Shown here piece by piece: positions 1-12,419 of a stretch of DNA of 64,000 nt; positions within the stretch are counted from its first letter, which is position 1, and the number at the start of each line of letters is the position of its first letter. The notes under the pieces are model-generated. The model was given only the letters and a program-made list of their open reading frames with translations, ran no database searches and was not told the DNA's origin. Origin of the DNA: Tenodera sinensis (taxonomy: Eukaryota; Arthropoda; Insecta; Mantodea; Mantidae); contig CM060964.1 in the NCBI GenBank assembly GCA_030765045.1, positions 140,422,868 through 140,486,867 on the forward strand, written 5' to 3'. The translations under genes were made by a program, and so were the position numbers.

Positions 1-3000
1 TATATATAATAAAATATTAATAACTTAGCAACTAATTTAAATAAATGTATGAAATTTTTCACATTTACTCCTCACTGTATAGTGATTGTTATGTTAAAAT
101 TTCAAATTAATCCAATAAAAACTGTAGATTTTCAAAATTTCACATATGGGTAGCCTAACAGGCCAGGTTGAGAACACTGAAAGTCCACTGAAGAAAAAAC
201 ACGAGTTTTAGATAAAAATAATAGAATACATTAATTCTTAATAAGACCATATTTTGTCTCAAATGTACATATGTGAACAAATGTCCAATTTATTGATGGA
301 ATGTAACACCCTTTTTCTGAAGTTAAAACTTTTCTCACAATTTTCTTTCCTCCCAATAAATGCTAAGGCTTGAAGCGATTTCGTGTTGAGAACCTGCAAT
401 GGACACAAACGGACATTAATAACTGCCAGATAGTGGTTTCCGATAATCACTAAAATCTTTCCCGCCCGAGAATGGATCCACAGATAAACAATGCACATAG
501 TGGGTACGTACCTCTATACGTGGCAAACAAACTAAATGTGCTCAGGTATTTATTAAAAAATAGATGATGAAATGTAATTAAACATGTTTATTGCTGTTTA
601 CTGCAGAAAGCAGCTTACATATGACAGTGGTCTCGTTGTTCAAGAAGAAGCTATGCATCTTGAAGCGTATGGCTCTCTCATTTTGCCTAAAACAGCGTTT
701 TGTTTTACGGGGTTTTCACAGTTCCCCGACTTACTTCCTCGCGTTGGAAACCTCGTTCAGACACACCGCTCTTATACCTACTTCCGATGTTAATTCAGCA
801 AGGATGCCATAATGCTCAAACAAGTATTTGAATACATTCAGAGCCATCATTTGTTATCAGTGTATGGTCTTTAACATCTCTATGTTTCGATACCTACACA
901 ACTCTGATCTGCTACGCAGCCAGCGATGATCACGAAATAAACAATACTGCCTTAGCATGACCATTGCTTCGTTCAGTAAACAATGCAAAATGCCGATGGC
1001 TGCATGGCCATAATAATAAATAAAATGTAATAATTCAAGTTATGTTTAAATGAGAACGTCTTTATTATTTCAAGTACAAAAACTGTGATAAAGCATCTAG
1101 GGCGACAGTGAACAATTCCTATTCGCATGAAAGGTGTGCTGCAGCGAAGGTACGTGGGTTTGTTTCCACCACGATCCTGGACAGAGTATAGCTATTGCTT
1201 CAGTTCTACTAATGATTATTCCGACTAGACACTAGTTATCAGCTCTATTAGCATGGCCTCTTTGATATTATCTCAGGTAGCAAGTGGGAAACAATGACAC
1301 CAGTATCGAGAGAGAAAAATATTTATCAGAACCCTGGAAACTTTCACTTATCTGCTTTAAGAGAAACACAAACAATGAGTATTCCTGTGTGTCCGTCCAC
1401 TGTTCATCACCTCACACCATGGTTTACGATAACAACTTTCTATTTTCCTTCCCAACCGATGACCTTAGGCTAAAAGTGAGACACTTACCCTGCTCTCCAC
1501 GGTTTTTGTTCGTAAGGGGATGAATGAAGGTGGCCTACACTTTTTGTTAACCAGCCTTTTGTAAACATACCTAAAGAAACAGCTATAGCTTGCACCTCCT
1601 ATTCAAGGCACATTAGTTACCAAATGGTTTCTCTCTGGCTTCCTACATATCTTGCAATATTCTTTCTCAAGTCGGGGAAATATATCAATTCCATACATAA
1701 ATCGTGTTAAAAATAGGATCACCGCAAGGGACCATTTTGTGTAAATTTTCCAAATTGAAATACATTTCTTCATACCTATTCAAACCAAAATTCAACAATT
1801 AGCACAGAAGTACTGCTTAATTAAAAGTATTTAGCCTTAAAAAGCGCCGTTTATTTATTAACACGATATAAACGAATAGAAACCTTATTTAACTAGAATA
1901 CTCTGACATCAATATAACTGAGATAGCGAGCAAATATAAAGGAATGTGTACAACACAAAGGTTGAATTCCAATTCAGAAAACTTTACTATATAAGTATAC
2001 CGGATGGAAGGGAAGTCATTACATTAATTTAAACCAGTGGTAGGTCTCGGTATTTGGAACACATTTTGTATCTTACGTTTTTGTCTCCACCCTTTCCTAT
2101 GGAGATATTTTATTTTTATCGAAAACAACCTGGCAACACTGCAGATTGTGTGGGTGGTCACTTTCCCTAGCTCCGAACATTAAACAAACAGCTTAACGAT
2201 GCGTTTTGAAAACAAACTCATACCCTTCCGTGTTTTCCTTCCGTATTTACTGTGACACTGTAGGCCAATCACAAGCGCTAGCTCCCAAAACATTACCGAA
2301 AGCGAAAGCTGTTTATATCCACAAACCAGGTCAATTCCCTAATCAACCTCAACGCAACGTTGTTGAGTTACGTCATCTCTGAAATAGCAGCTCACAGTAT
2401 TCCTTCACATCTTTTAAGTGATTAATTATTTCGAAACCCTGTGTGATGTCCCATAATTATTACCGAAGTTATGTCAGAAATAAGTTACTCTACGCATCTT
2501 ACAAGTAACAAACTGTTATCTTTGCACATTCTTGTGGAATTTCGCATCCAACTTGGATAAAAAACTATTTGTTTTTTCGAAATCGGCTGATCAAAGAACA
2601 AAATGCCATTCAACTTTTGTATTTGTAATGCTTCTATGAAGCACATATTAGAAGGAATGTAATGAATTCCCTTCCATCCTGTATAGACATAATGATTAAA
2701 ATGATAAATTATAAGGTATAAGACCATATTTATATTAAATATTTTCTCACAAAATTTTCCTAACAAACTGATGCCTTTAATAACTCTCTTCACAGGTCAT
2801 GTAGGGCAATTCTAAACTTCTCTGAAAGTTTAATCAAAAATACTTTTCAAAAAATCCGTTTGTAGAGGAGGATTTAAATTTTACTAGAAGCTTTTAAAAA
2901 TCAAAATACTGCAATTTTTGAAGAGGCTAGGATCCAAAATGTGCCCTGTACCAGGCTGACGTCTCTTCGTAATGGTCTGACATCAGTGACGTTATGCTTA

Positions 3001-3049
3001 CTTAATGCACAAGAATAAAGAGACTGTGCTGTCTGTTCACCAGCTCATC
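1..3049. other. No recognisable gene or bounded repeat
   Basis: AT-rich sequence with only short open frames that carry no domain I recognise. I see no splice-supported exon, terminal inverted repeat or microsatellite of note. It may be intergenic sequence or old repeats decayed beyond recognition. Confidence 0.4.
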
Positions 3050-3057
3050 GTCTAAGC

Positions 3058-3231
3058 CAGGCATGTCAAACAGCACTCGCCAAGTGTGAAAATATTCCCC
3101 AATTTTCCCTCCCTTCAAATCGGAGAACGAGAAAAACAAAGCGAAAACCGGTTCCACTAGCGCGTGCTACTGCAGTTAAGGAGGGGTGGACTCCTCTCTT
3201 CACACCCTGGGAGTGATGTTTGACATGCCTG
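3058..3231. mobile_element. hAT-type MITE, 174 bp
   Basis: The ends are inverted repeats starting CAGGCATGTCAAACA on the left and its complement on the right, with further subterminal match (CACTC). The flanking 8-mers are gtctaagc (3050-3057) and gtctaagg (3232-3239), matching at 7 of 8 positions. CAG-type termini with an 8-bp target duplication are hallmarks of the hAT superfamily. It has no coding capacity, so it would have needed a transposase made elsewhere. The interior includes a GC-richer stretch and a short AGGAGGGGTGG-like segment of no known role. Confidence 0.7.
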
Positions 3232-3711
3232 GTCTAAGGGAAATGAAGGGGAGAGGATAGACAATCCACATGGTGTAACCCGAGTTTTGTAAACTTCCTC
3301 GTAAACGTTCTTCTACTGGTTAGGTTGCTAACTTACCTCCAATGTTATTCGCGCTGTGTTTACTCGCTGCCAATTTCTCCAAATTTCAGTTGTAAAATCG
3401 TACGAGTCACTAGCGTTAAGTTGAAAGTAAAAAAAAAGGAGTTTAGAAGTAGATAAACCCTCACCCCCGGCAAGGAGTGCTATGATATGCAAAACAAAGT
3501 GATTCACAGAGACAATTCTGTGCGTAAAGCAGATTGAAACAAACAAACCTAAAGTGGATGCATGTTTTATGCCATTGGGCCATATTGTCGTTTGCTTGCC
3601 CCCACACATGGGGGATCTTATTTCCATAGCACTAGCTTGGGCCAAGGTAAAATGAATAGTTAAATAAATGTAGCTTATCCTTAAAGAAATTGCACGATAT
3701 AACGCTTGAGG

Positions 3712-4849
3712 CAGTGACGGCTCGTGACTTATCGCAGTGGGTGTGCAGTATCTTACATCCTCTCCACCTTTACTCTCTTTCTCTGACACACACCACACAT
3801 TTCTAATTCGCAATTCATATGGGCAACTGAGCTCTCATGGTTTGCTATTTTTGTTTTAAATGGCCAATATCACAACAATTATTATTTGTACAGATGCGGT
3901 TCTCTCACTCTCAAACTATAAGTACGAAAAACAGCTTCTTATCCAAAGATAAACCCGAAAGTTTTATCTCCATCAGTTTCGCCGAGCTATTCATTTCCAC
4001 ACTTTTATGGATGCAAATTTCCCGCTATGTGCAAACACAACTGCATGCAATTTGCTGCCAGAACACAAACATGACAAACAGTAATAAACACTGTAACAAA
4101 ATAATTATTCCAAACTGAAGTATTGGCCTTAGTAAATTACGACATGAAGCTGATAATGATTTGTGGGTTTAAGGGCGCTCAACTTCTAGGTCATCAGTGC
4201 CCTTATAAAATTCATGCCAATAGCCAGATATAAACTTTAATCAAAAATAAAATTACTAGTACCAAAGAAAATATACACATAAACGTAAAAAACAGTCGCA
4301 ATAGCCGGATAACGACATGAAGAGTAGTTATATACACTTATAATCGTTTAATAAAACGAATTAGATGTAATTGTGTTTATAGCATTAACGTAACTGTCAT
4401 TTTAATATAGAAAATGACTACATTATATTTATAACCGTCATGTTGACTAACTGTCTAGTAGGTTTTACTAAACAGGAGGGACGGGAAATGCTCCTAGCAA
4501 GGAAAACGGAGAAAACTTTTACGTAGTGCGCTTGTGTGGTAAGAATTGCATGTGTTGGTCTTGTCAGTTATGCTGTCTTAACTCGCCGTACTCTTAAATG
4601 CAAGCTTTGCACCGCTCCCCACAACCTCTCACCTAAAAGCTACCTTCGCCAGTCGCAAAATCGGGTTTATGCCTCTCTACAGCTTGTTGACTGAATGCCC
4701 TGAACGCAGGACAATTAAACGAGCAAGTTCATACAGGAGAAAGTTGGACATTCAACTTTCTCATATGCATGTCTATAGAGGTAAATATATATTCACATAC
4801 GGGAAAAAATGGTGGGTGTGCATTTGTGATCTCCCAGGAACCGCTACAG
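3712..4849 (+). mobile_element. Non-autonomous hAT element, copy A
   Basis: The left end reads CAGTGACGGCTCGTGACT and the right end is an imperfect complement. A perfect 8-bp target duplication, gcttgagg, flanks it (3704-3711 and 4850-4857). Much of the interior is shared with the reverse-strand element at 39204-40148, which has the same subterminal TGGGTGTGCA motifs near both ends. The left terminus resembles that of the ZMYM1-like hAT copies near 35.1 kb and 47.9 kb (CAGTGGCGGCTCGTG), so those elements may have supplied the transposase (inference). No transposase domain is visible. The copy is interrupted by a 162-bp insertion at 4150-4311. Confidence 0.8.
4150..4311. mobile_element. Small retroposon-like insertion inside hAT copy A
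   Basis: The 11-bp sequence acgacatgaag occurs at 4139-4149 and again at 4312-4322. The paralogous hAT copy near 39.7 kb has this site only once, so it is a natural empty site. The insert begins ctgataatgatttgtgggtt and contains a GGGCGCTCAA motif, with no coding capacity and no obvious poly-A tail. The length of the duplication suggests LINE-mediated insertion, but the family is not identified. Confidence 0.6.
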
Positions 4850-4857
4850 GCTTGAGG

Positions 4858-5584
4858 ATATATCACTTGTGACCGAAACGGACTGGCAGGGTTTTTGAAA
4901 AATATAGAAAAGATAGAAAGTAATCAGTGGGAGTAAGACGGAATAGTTGAAAGCATCGTTTACGTTTCATAAGCTAAATATACTTATTGCTTGAATAAAT
5001 ATCATTTAATTTCCGCTATTTTGAGTGACTTCTTTGCTTTAAGCTAGCGTAAATACATATTCCAAGGTTGGCACTTTTATCGTAAATGCAACCAGAAGCA
5101 CGAACGCAGCTTCAGATATCGCTATCTATCTGGAATTGTTTACTGGCGTACTGACTCGCTGCATTCCTGTCAGGGACCATGAGCTGGTGAACAAACTGTA
5201 CACGGATGAGATTATCGTGATTTACCTCTCCAATTCCCAACGTTATCTTCGCAGAACTCAATAAAATGTATGTAAGAGTCAGAGAATGATATCTCCAGTT
5301 GAAGCCTTTAAAACCAAGAAGAGGTCAGAGCCAGAAAACCTTAAGTTCAGTAATCTAGTTGACGCTCTCTGAACCTACACACTTATTAAAAGACAAAACA
5401 TTGTCTTCCCAAAAATTTAAAACTACTGGGAATATAAAAATAATAATTTCGTGGTTGAAAGTAATGGTTCTTGTGATAATAAGCCTGCTTTAACTGAAAA
5501 ACTCGTTTTTTGTTAATTAACATTTACTCTAAGGCCTCAAAACGTGAAAATGAATGGGACACATAGATGCAAGATGAATGCCAC
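4858..5584. other. No recognisable feature
   Basis: AT-rich sequence between the hAT element and the GGT array. No domain, terminal repeat or RNA-like fold was seen. Confidence 0.35.
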
Positions 5585-7351
5585 GGTGGTGGTGGTGGTG
5601 GTGGTGGTGGTGGTGGTGGTGGTGGTGGTGGTGGTGGTGGTGGTGGTGGTGGTGGTGGTGGTGGTGGTGGTGGTGGTGGTGGTGGTGGTGGTGGTGGTGG
5701 TGGTGGTGGTGGTGGTGGTGGTGGTGGTGGTGGTGGTGGTGGTGGTGGTGGTGGTGGTGGTGGTGGTGGTGGTGGTGGTGGTGGTGGTGGTGGTGGTGGT
5801 GGTGGTGGTGGTGGTGGTGGTGGTGGTGGTGGTGGTGGTGGTGGTGGTGGTGGTGGTGGTGGTGGTGGTGGTGGTGGTGGTGGTGGTGGTGGTGGTGGTG
5901 GTGGTGGTGGTGGTGGTGGTGGTGGTGGTGGTGGTGGTGGTGGTGGTGGTGGTGGTGGTGGTGGTGGTGGTGGTGGTGGTGGTGGTGGTGGTGGTGGTGG
6001 TGGTGGTGGTGGTGGTGGTGGTGGTGGTGGTGGTGGTGGTGGTGGTGGTGGTGGTGGTGGTGGTGGTGGTGGTGGTGGTGGTGGTGGTGGTGGTGGTGGT
6101 GGTGGTGGTGGTGGTGGTGGTGGTGGTGGTGGTGGTGGTGGTGGTGGTGGTGGTGGTGGTGGTGGTGGTGGTGGTGGTGGTGGTGGTGGTGGTGGTGGTG
6201 GTGGTGGTGGTGGTGGTGGTGGTGGTGGTGGTGGTGGTGGTGGTGGTGGTGGTGGTGGTGGTGGTGGTGGTGGTGGTGGTGGTGGTGGTGGTGGTGGTGG
6301 TGGTGGTGGTGGTGGTGGTGGTGGTGGTGGTGGTGGTGGTGGTGGTGGTGGTGGTGGTGGTGGTGGTGGTGGTGGTGGTGGTGGTGGTGGTGGTGGTGGT
6401 GGTGGTGGTGGTGGTGGTGGTGGTGGTGGTGGTGGTGGTGGTGGTGGTGGTGGTGGTGGTGGTGGTGGTGGTGGTGGTGGTGGTGGTGGTGGTGGTGGTG
6501 GTGGTGGTGGTGGTGGTGGTGGTGGTGGTGGTGGTGGTGGTGGTGGTGGTGGTGGTGGTGGTGGTGGTGGTGGTGGTGGTGGTGGTGGTGGTGGTGGTGG
6601 TGGTGGTGGTGGTGGTGGTGGTGGTGGTGGTGGTGGTGGTGGTGGTGGTGGTGGTGGTGGTGGTGGTGGTGGTGGTGGTGGTGGTGGTGGTGGTGGTGGT
6701 GGTGGTGGTGGTGGTGGTGGTGGTGGTGGTGGTGGTGGTGGTGGTGGTGGTGGTGGTGGTGGTGGTGGTGGTGGTGGTGGTGGTGGTGGTGGTGGTGGTG
6801 GTGGTGGTGGTGGTGGTGGTGGTGGTGGTGGTGGTGGTGGTGGTGGTGGTGGTGGTGGTGGTGGTGGTGGTGGTGGTGGTGGTGGTGGTGGTGGTGGTGG
6901 TGGTGGTGGTGGTGGTGGTGGTGGTGGTGGTGGTGGTGGTGGTGGTGGTGGTGGTGGTGGTGGTGGTGGTGGTGGTGGTGGTGGTGGTGGTGGTGGTGGT
7001 GGTGGTGGTGGTGGTGGTGGTGGTGGTGGTGGTGGTGGTGGTGGTGGTGGTGGTGGTGGTGGTGGTGGTGGTGGTGGTGGTGGTGGTGGTGGTGGTGGTG
7101 GTGGTGGTGGTGGTGGTGGTGGTGGTGGTGGTGGTGGTGGTGGTGGTGGTGGTGGTGGTGGTGGTGGTGGTGGTGGTGGTGGTGGTGGTGGTGGTGGTGG
7201 TGGTGGTGGTGGTGGTGGTGGTGGTGGTGGTGGTGGTGGTGGTGGTGGTGGTGGTGGTGGTGGTGGTGGTGGTGGTGGTGGTGGTGGTGGTGGTGGTGGT
7301 GGTGGTGGTGGTGGTGGTGGTGGTGGTGGTGGTGGTGGTGGTGGTGGTGGT
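5585..7351 (+). repeat. Giant pure trinucleotide array (GGT)589
   Basis: 1,767 bp of uninterrupted GGT units without one visible substitution. All six frames stay open and read homopolymers of Val, Gly or Trp on the + strand and Thr, Pro or His on the - strand. These are not genes. The + strand is two-thirds G and made of GG blocks, so two-tier G-quadruplexes are possible. Perfect purity over this length implies recent expansion, efficient homogenisation or an assembly artefact. Confidence 0.97.
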
Positions 7352-7463
7352 CGTGGTCGTGGTCGTGGTCGTGGTGGTGGTGGTGGTGGTGGCGGCGGCG
7401 GCGGCGGTTCTGATGATGAGGAGGAGGATGATCATCATCATCATGATAATGACGATGATGATT
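7352..7463 (+). repeat. Compound trinucleotide tail of the GGT array
   Basis: The array grades into CGT/GGT alternation (four CGT units), a few GGT, five GGC units, then GAT, GAG, CAT and GAT runs ending near 7463. Variant units at one edge only suggest a polar expansion: the old, degenerate edge lies on the right and the pure tract on the left. Confidence 0.85.
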
Positions 7464-8549
7464 TAACGTGAATTAAGGCAAAGCATTTTATGCTGTGCTG
7501 AAATCAATCAAATTTCTAAGGCATAGATACCCATTTTTTACTTTCACTTAGAAGACAAAGGTACTGGAGAGTAGCCAGGGGCTTATATATTCTCATATGA
7601 TATACATTACCAAGATATACATTTAGAGATGCTTAGTAATGCAGTTGTTCTGCATCAAAACAGCATTCCTTCATTAATTCATACTTCAATGCAAAACTCA
7701 GCACACTTGATGGATTTAGGACATGAAGCTGAGCATTTACTACATGTGAAAACACTAACAGAAACCAGAACAGTGGAATATCACTTGAAAAGATATAAAC
7801 TGAATTTGTAATCAAATTTTCAAATATCCAATGTGTTTTGATGAAGGTGCAATATGTCTATGGATTTAAATTTTTCTCCCTAGGTACAAGCAACATGTCT
7901 GCTGAAAAGTGTAGGAAAACCAAAGACTAGGACAGAAAAATGGAAAGTATATCTGCATATTGAATTGGCTGCACATAGTTAAACCGGGTAGTAGACTGAG
8001 CTCACGGGTTGACTCTACAAGAAGAGTTCTAGATAGCCCTGCAGGAATACCAGGTACCAGGTAAACATTAGACCTTTCAACCTTCATTCCAATAATTGTA
8101 GATAAGTGCATTGTATGTCATGAATATATACACACACAAATACACAGGCTGATGAACTAACATGCTATTTATTACATTTGCCCAACAAATTCCACATCAT
8201 TCCAAACATTTCACGCTATTTGTAAGTGCAATAGGGCTAAGAGCTTCGATATTGATCTTGGTTTTGGAACAAAGCATTAATTCCATAGGCATGTTAGTAA
8301 AAAAAGGTTTAAATTTGTGCCTAATTTATAATCTATGTTACACTTACAGTAACATTTTTACTTTTGATATACCCACAGATCTATAAGTCATCAAAAGATC
8401 AGTAATGCTTTTCAAGACCTTCCACATGTAGTATGAAAATAATACATCAGCAAATGTATCTATTTTACATGAGCAAGCCAATTCCAAGCGTATAAATTTG
8501 AGTATCACTGTGTCATAATTCATTGCAGGTTTGGGGAGATAGGAAAAGA
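7464..8549. other. No recognisable feature
   Basis: Short open frames on both strands without recognisable domains. No bounded repeat was identified. Confidence 0.35.
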
Positions 8550-8553
8550 AACC

Positions 8554-9189
8554 TGTAACGGTGAGGTTGTTATTTGCTGATCGCTCACCGGGGTCTGGGG
8601 GGACCATCTGCTATTTGGTGTGGGGCGTGACGATCTTCCTTTGCCGGGCTAGCACAGCGGCGAGCGTGAATGACTCTTTTTCACTAATACTTGCACCCAG
8701 AGTGTAGTACGGGTCAACATCCAGTAAGAATAATCAAAGTTCAGATTCACTTTGTAAAACTCGTTTATTATTTCATTCTCACTCAAAGATATACTATTCA
8801 ATGCAATGGATTGGCGTCTTTTATATCATGCGTTACGGGGTTCACACATCGCGATCACGGACCACGTACCTATGTAGATTCCCTATCTTCTTTAATTTAT
8901 GACCCGCGTAACAAATTATATGTCCCTTTTCTGTAGCGTAATTTCTACTCACTTTTACACAACAATATTTGTGTAATATGATGCTATATACCGCTAAATC
9001 GTAATTTTATACCCGGACTTAGCATGTCCCACGCGACGCCAATCCAGACTTTTGTAGAAGAAGACAATTGAACACATGCATTATTGCCGACTGTAATAAC
9101 AATTTATAACTTTAAGGGGGCTTTTTCCGCCGCCTCTATAACTTAACATTCAGATATTTCAGAGGGCTGGTGCAGAAAATATCGTTTCA
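8554..9189. mobile_element. Possible solo LTR
   Basis: It begins TGTAACGGTGAGG and can be closed at ...TTTCA with the 4-mer aacc on both sides (8550-8553 and 9190-9193). It is more GC-rich at its start than its surroundings and contains a TTTATTATTT stretch suited to a polyadenylation region. A second segment starting TGTAACGGGG lies at 16321. A 4-bp duplication is weak evidence, and no primer-binding site or pol gene is adjacent, so another repeat type is possible. Confidence 0.3.
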
Positions 9190-9546
9190 AACCATATCCT
9201 TCAAAGCTGCAACTATGTATTAGGTTTAGGAGAACTGCACTGCTGTTATAATAGATATCCTATCTTAAAATAATAATTTATTTCAAATTAATTATTATAT
9301 CATTGGGTGCTCTGACAAATAATACAAGCATCTTCTACTAGAAACACCAGTACCCATCATAAAAATGAAAGATGAGTACAAACTGTTTTAATTTAATCAA
9401 CTCACAAACTTGTAGTTCTTATATTTTTCATTGTTTTTAGTCTTTCCAGAGGATTTATTGACAATAGAAGCTGCAAATAAAATTTATTGATCAAGTGTAG
9501 GTATAGTTGCATATCTAAGGGTGTATACCAGTTTTACTGGCTACAC

Positions 9547-10648
9547 CAGCAGTCACCAAGTGGATGGATTTTGTGCTAGAGCAAACAACGTAGCACTGTG
9601 CACTGCCACGAGTGTCGTGCGATTTCAGTTTGAGGCATGACGTGGAAGTGGACTGCAGTGTTGTCTCGTCTCTTGCGGTTTGTTTTCATAAACATCCCAA
9701 CTTGTAATATTTATAAGGAGTGTAGATTCAGAGCTTCAGATTAAACAACAACTGTTACATCTTGTTACATTGAAGGATACTCAACAGTTCAGCAGTTTGT
9801 TCAGGTCATAGACTTGCAAGATATGTTCAAATATTAACAGATTTGAACCAAGAATTTCAGAAAAGGTAACGTGGTGCAATTGGAGCAAATTTTCCAAATA
9901 TTTGCTGAGCTTTACTCTACAGTTGATAACGTTCCATCTGAATTGCAACTTGAACTTATCGATTGCAATGCAATCGTCAACTGAAAAATAAATCCCAAAA
10001 TAGAATTAGTTTGAGTGATTTCTATTCACATTTTCCAAGAAATACATTTCCTCTTTCCACTAGAAATTCCGCTCGTGTTCTATGTATGTTCGATTCACAT
10101 ATATATGCGAACAATTTTTTTCGCTAATGACATTAAACAAATACCGCTGCAGAAATCAACTGTCGGATCAGAACTTAAAATGTCAACTTAGACTAGCTGC
10201 TGTACAAACATTGATACCTAATTTTGAAAAACTAGTGTGTCAAAAGAGACAACAAAAGTCTAGAAAACTAGGTTCCACTTCTGAGTAATATGTTGTGTTT
10301 ATTTCTTTTCTCCGAGCTGTTATTTAATACCGCTGTGTTGTAAGTAGATTGTAGATTATTTTCATTTTGTTTAAACTATCAATTAATTGTTCATTTGTTT
10401 TTTCATTAAAAGAAAAGTTGAATTATAATGAAAGAACCATTATATTAAAACAATTTATATAACAATTATATCCTTCATATTACAATTCGATTACTATTGT
10501 TGCACAGTCAATTGTGCATTTAAATTGCAAGATCGGCATTCTGCCACTGCACTGAAGGCTACGGAGTGCACGGTAGAGTATTCCGGCGTGCAACGGGTAA
10601 ACTCGCACGACCTGCTGTGCACACTGTGCATTGAGATGGTGGCCGCTG
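9547..10648 (+). mobile_element. Internally deleted hAT transposon with transposase C-terminus
   Basis: The termini are CAGCAGTCACCA on the left and the complement of CAGCGGCCACCA on the right. A perfect 8-bp target duplication, ggctacac, lies at 9539-9546 and 10649-10656. Subterminal GCACTGTGCAC and GTCGTGCGA motifs occur near both ends. The interior at 10082-10288 encodes the transposase C-terminal dimerisation region (motifs like ICEQFFSLM, NKYR, QLSDQNL), as in hAT-derived GTF2IRD2/FAM200-like proteins. Stops and shifts upstream (about 9830-10080) mark the remains of more of the gene. The catalytic core is missing, so it is non-autonomous. Confidence 0.85.
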
Positions 10649-10852
10649 GGCTACACTATAAGAGTTTTGCACTGAAGTTTACAAGACACTATTTGTAGAA
10701 TGATGAAGTTATGAGCTATTTTATAAACATGTAAGATGATGATCCTCTTGAGCTTTCTTTAAACTGATGAATGCAAATGAAGGATACCAGGATCTACTGG
10801 CTGAAACAGCAACATAGTTGCATAAGGAGATACCAATTTAAACATATGTAAA

Positions 10853-11150
10853 GGATTCTCTCCTTAGCAGAGTGGTAGCACTGCTGCTTACCAAGTGGAA
10901 GACTGGGGTTCCCGGTAATGGTGAGGGGATTTTCTTCCACAGAGTCGTTAGGTCCCTAAGAGGCCAATTGAGGAAGTAGAAATAGCAGGCTCTGGTTGAG
11001 AAGACTGCATAACCGGCCAGTAGACTGGTGCACTGATCACATCCTGCCCCCCAGTACTGCACCCCATCCCTGACGCCTGTGGTAGACAGAGGAGGGGATG
11101 TAGTGGCCAGGTGGTAGGCTTTGGTCCAGAAGGGGCTGTTGTGCTGCAAG
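10853..11150 (+). mobile_element. tRNA-derived SINE, family 1, copy 1
   Basis: The 5' part has a pol III A-box-like GCAGAGTGGTAGCACTG and a B-box-like GGGGTTCCCGGTAAT. It is followed by a ~220-bp body shared with copies at 19085-19400 (-) and 58571-58838 (+). Shared body motifs include AGAGGCCAATTGAGGA, CCAGTACTGCACCCC and GGGCTGTTGTG. No clean target duplication was found. Confidence 0.7.
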
Positions 11151-11470
11151 CTTAGTTATAACAGATTGCACTGAAAATGCATCACATGTCTGTATAACAT
11201 TTATTTGTCTGGAAGGAAGGTACAAACGAAACAAAAAGCTTCTGTATGAATTTTGTCACAAACATGGGGATTCTTTCACTCAACCAACATCAATGGCTCA
11301 GTGGGAAGAATGTCATGTAGCAGGGTGACACCTGTGAAATGCAGATAAATGTCATGTGGTCTGGTTCAGTTACTTACCTCTACCAATAATTTCATGTCTG
11401 TCACCAGTAGTACTATAGCATTCTAGACTCCACAGTGAAAGAAATTGGTGTAGATAGGAGGTGATTATAT
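11151..11470. other. Short interval between SINE and LINE, nothing recognised
   Basis: No domain or terminal repeat seen. It ends at the 3' tail of the LINE that begins at 11471. Confidence 0.3.
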
Positions 11471-11481
11471 GTTGTTGTTGG

Positions 11482-12300
11482 CTAATGCTGAATTTCTAAC
11501 AATGAAGTCATTAGTCCTCTTGCTCTCCAATATTTTTCACCGATGGATGGGGCACTAGAAGTGGCCGGGCAAATTTGAAGGTGATCTTGGTCCACTTTCT
11601 CTTGCAGATCATGTAGAGGACAGAGTGGTGAAGAATATATCCCAATTCTGTTCAAATGTTTTGCCAGACAATCATGTCCTGTAATCAACCTGAAGGTTGC
11701 AACTGCTGTTTTTCGAGGATACTCAGGAATTACTGTTTGAATGTTTGGTAGTTCCCATCTTTTATTTTTTGATTTTTCATAGTAATATTTTTCAATAATT
11801 TTTTTGAATTCAGAGTTGACTAATCTTTTAGCTGCATAAAATGGTAGATTAATCATACATTTCTGACCACTGCCGGTACCCTTTCTTGCAAGAAAATCAG
11901 CTTTGTCATTACCACTCAGTCCACAGTGAGCTGGTATCCATTGGAAGACTAGGTGTTGCTGAAGTGCTGTTAGGTGGGTAAGGATTTTACAACATTCTAT
12001 AATAGTTTGGTTTTTTGGTGACAACTTGGAAGTAACCACTGTAATTGCCACCCTGGAATCTGAGAGAATAACTGCTTGATGAAAATGTGAGATTCTATAC
12101 AAAGGTTTTGTAGGGCCATTCAAATTGCTTCAATTTCTCCATCAAAGTTTGTAGTTCCATAAACTAAAGATTTGTAATAGGAAAAGAGGCATCATGTGAC
12201 TCCAGCCCCTGCTCCATCTTGGTTTCATATCAGTGATCCATCTGTATAAATATGGAGCCATTCATGTTCTGGAAATCTAGTATGGATTCTCTAATACCAA
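11482..12300 (-). pseudogene. RNase H domain and C-terminus of LINE ORF (broken)
   Basis: The open part (11482-12123) encodes the second half of an RNase HI fold: LSDSR (third acidic residue), then QWIPAHCGLSGNDKADFLA (His and final Asp), followed by a C-terminal extension with paired Cys/His residues (CPLHDLQ...HLQICP). The first half (IYTDGSL, FDGEIEAI) lies upstream on the same strand but is separated by a stop. The 30979-32716 copy is about 90% alike by eye over this part. RNase H would degrade the RNA of the RNA/DNA hybrid during retrotransposition. Confidence 0.85.
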
Positions 12301-12419
12301 CCATTTTAGAACATTAGTCGGAGTATCACTTTTCTTAACTCCTCCTGTCATGTGTAAATAATATGTAATGTCTAATGTTTGTGTGGAATTGACTCTATAT
12401 ATGAAGTTTTCCTTTGAAT

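Noticed and set aside
3328..3813. 161-codon open frame on the - strand
   Set aside because: It runs across the boundary of the hAT element at 3712 and has no recognisable domain, so it is most likely a chance frame.
5537..7471. Very long open frames (over 600 codons) on both strands
   Set aside because: They are translations of the GGT repeat into single-residue runs. There is no non-repeat coding sequence, so they are not genes.
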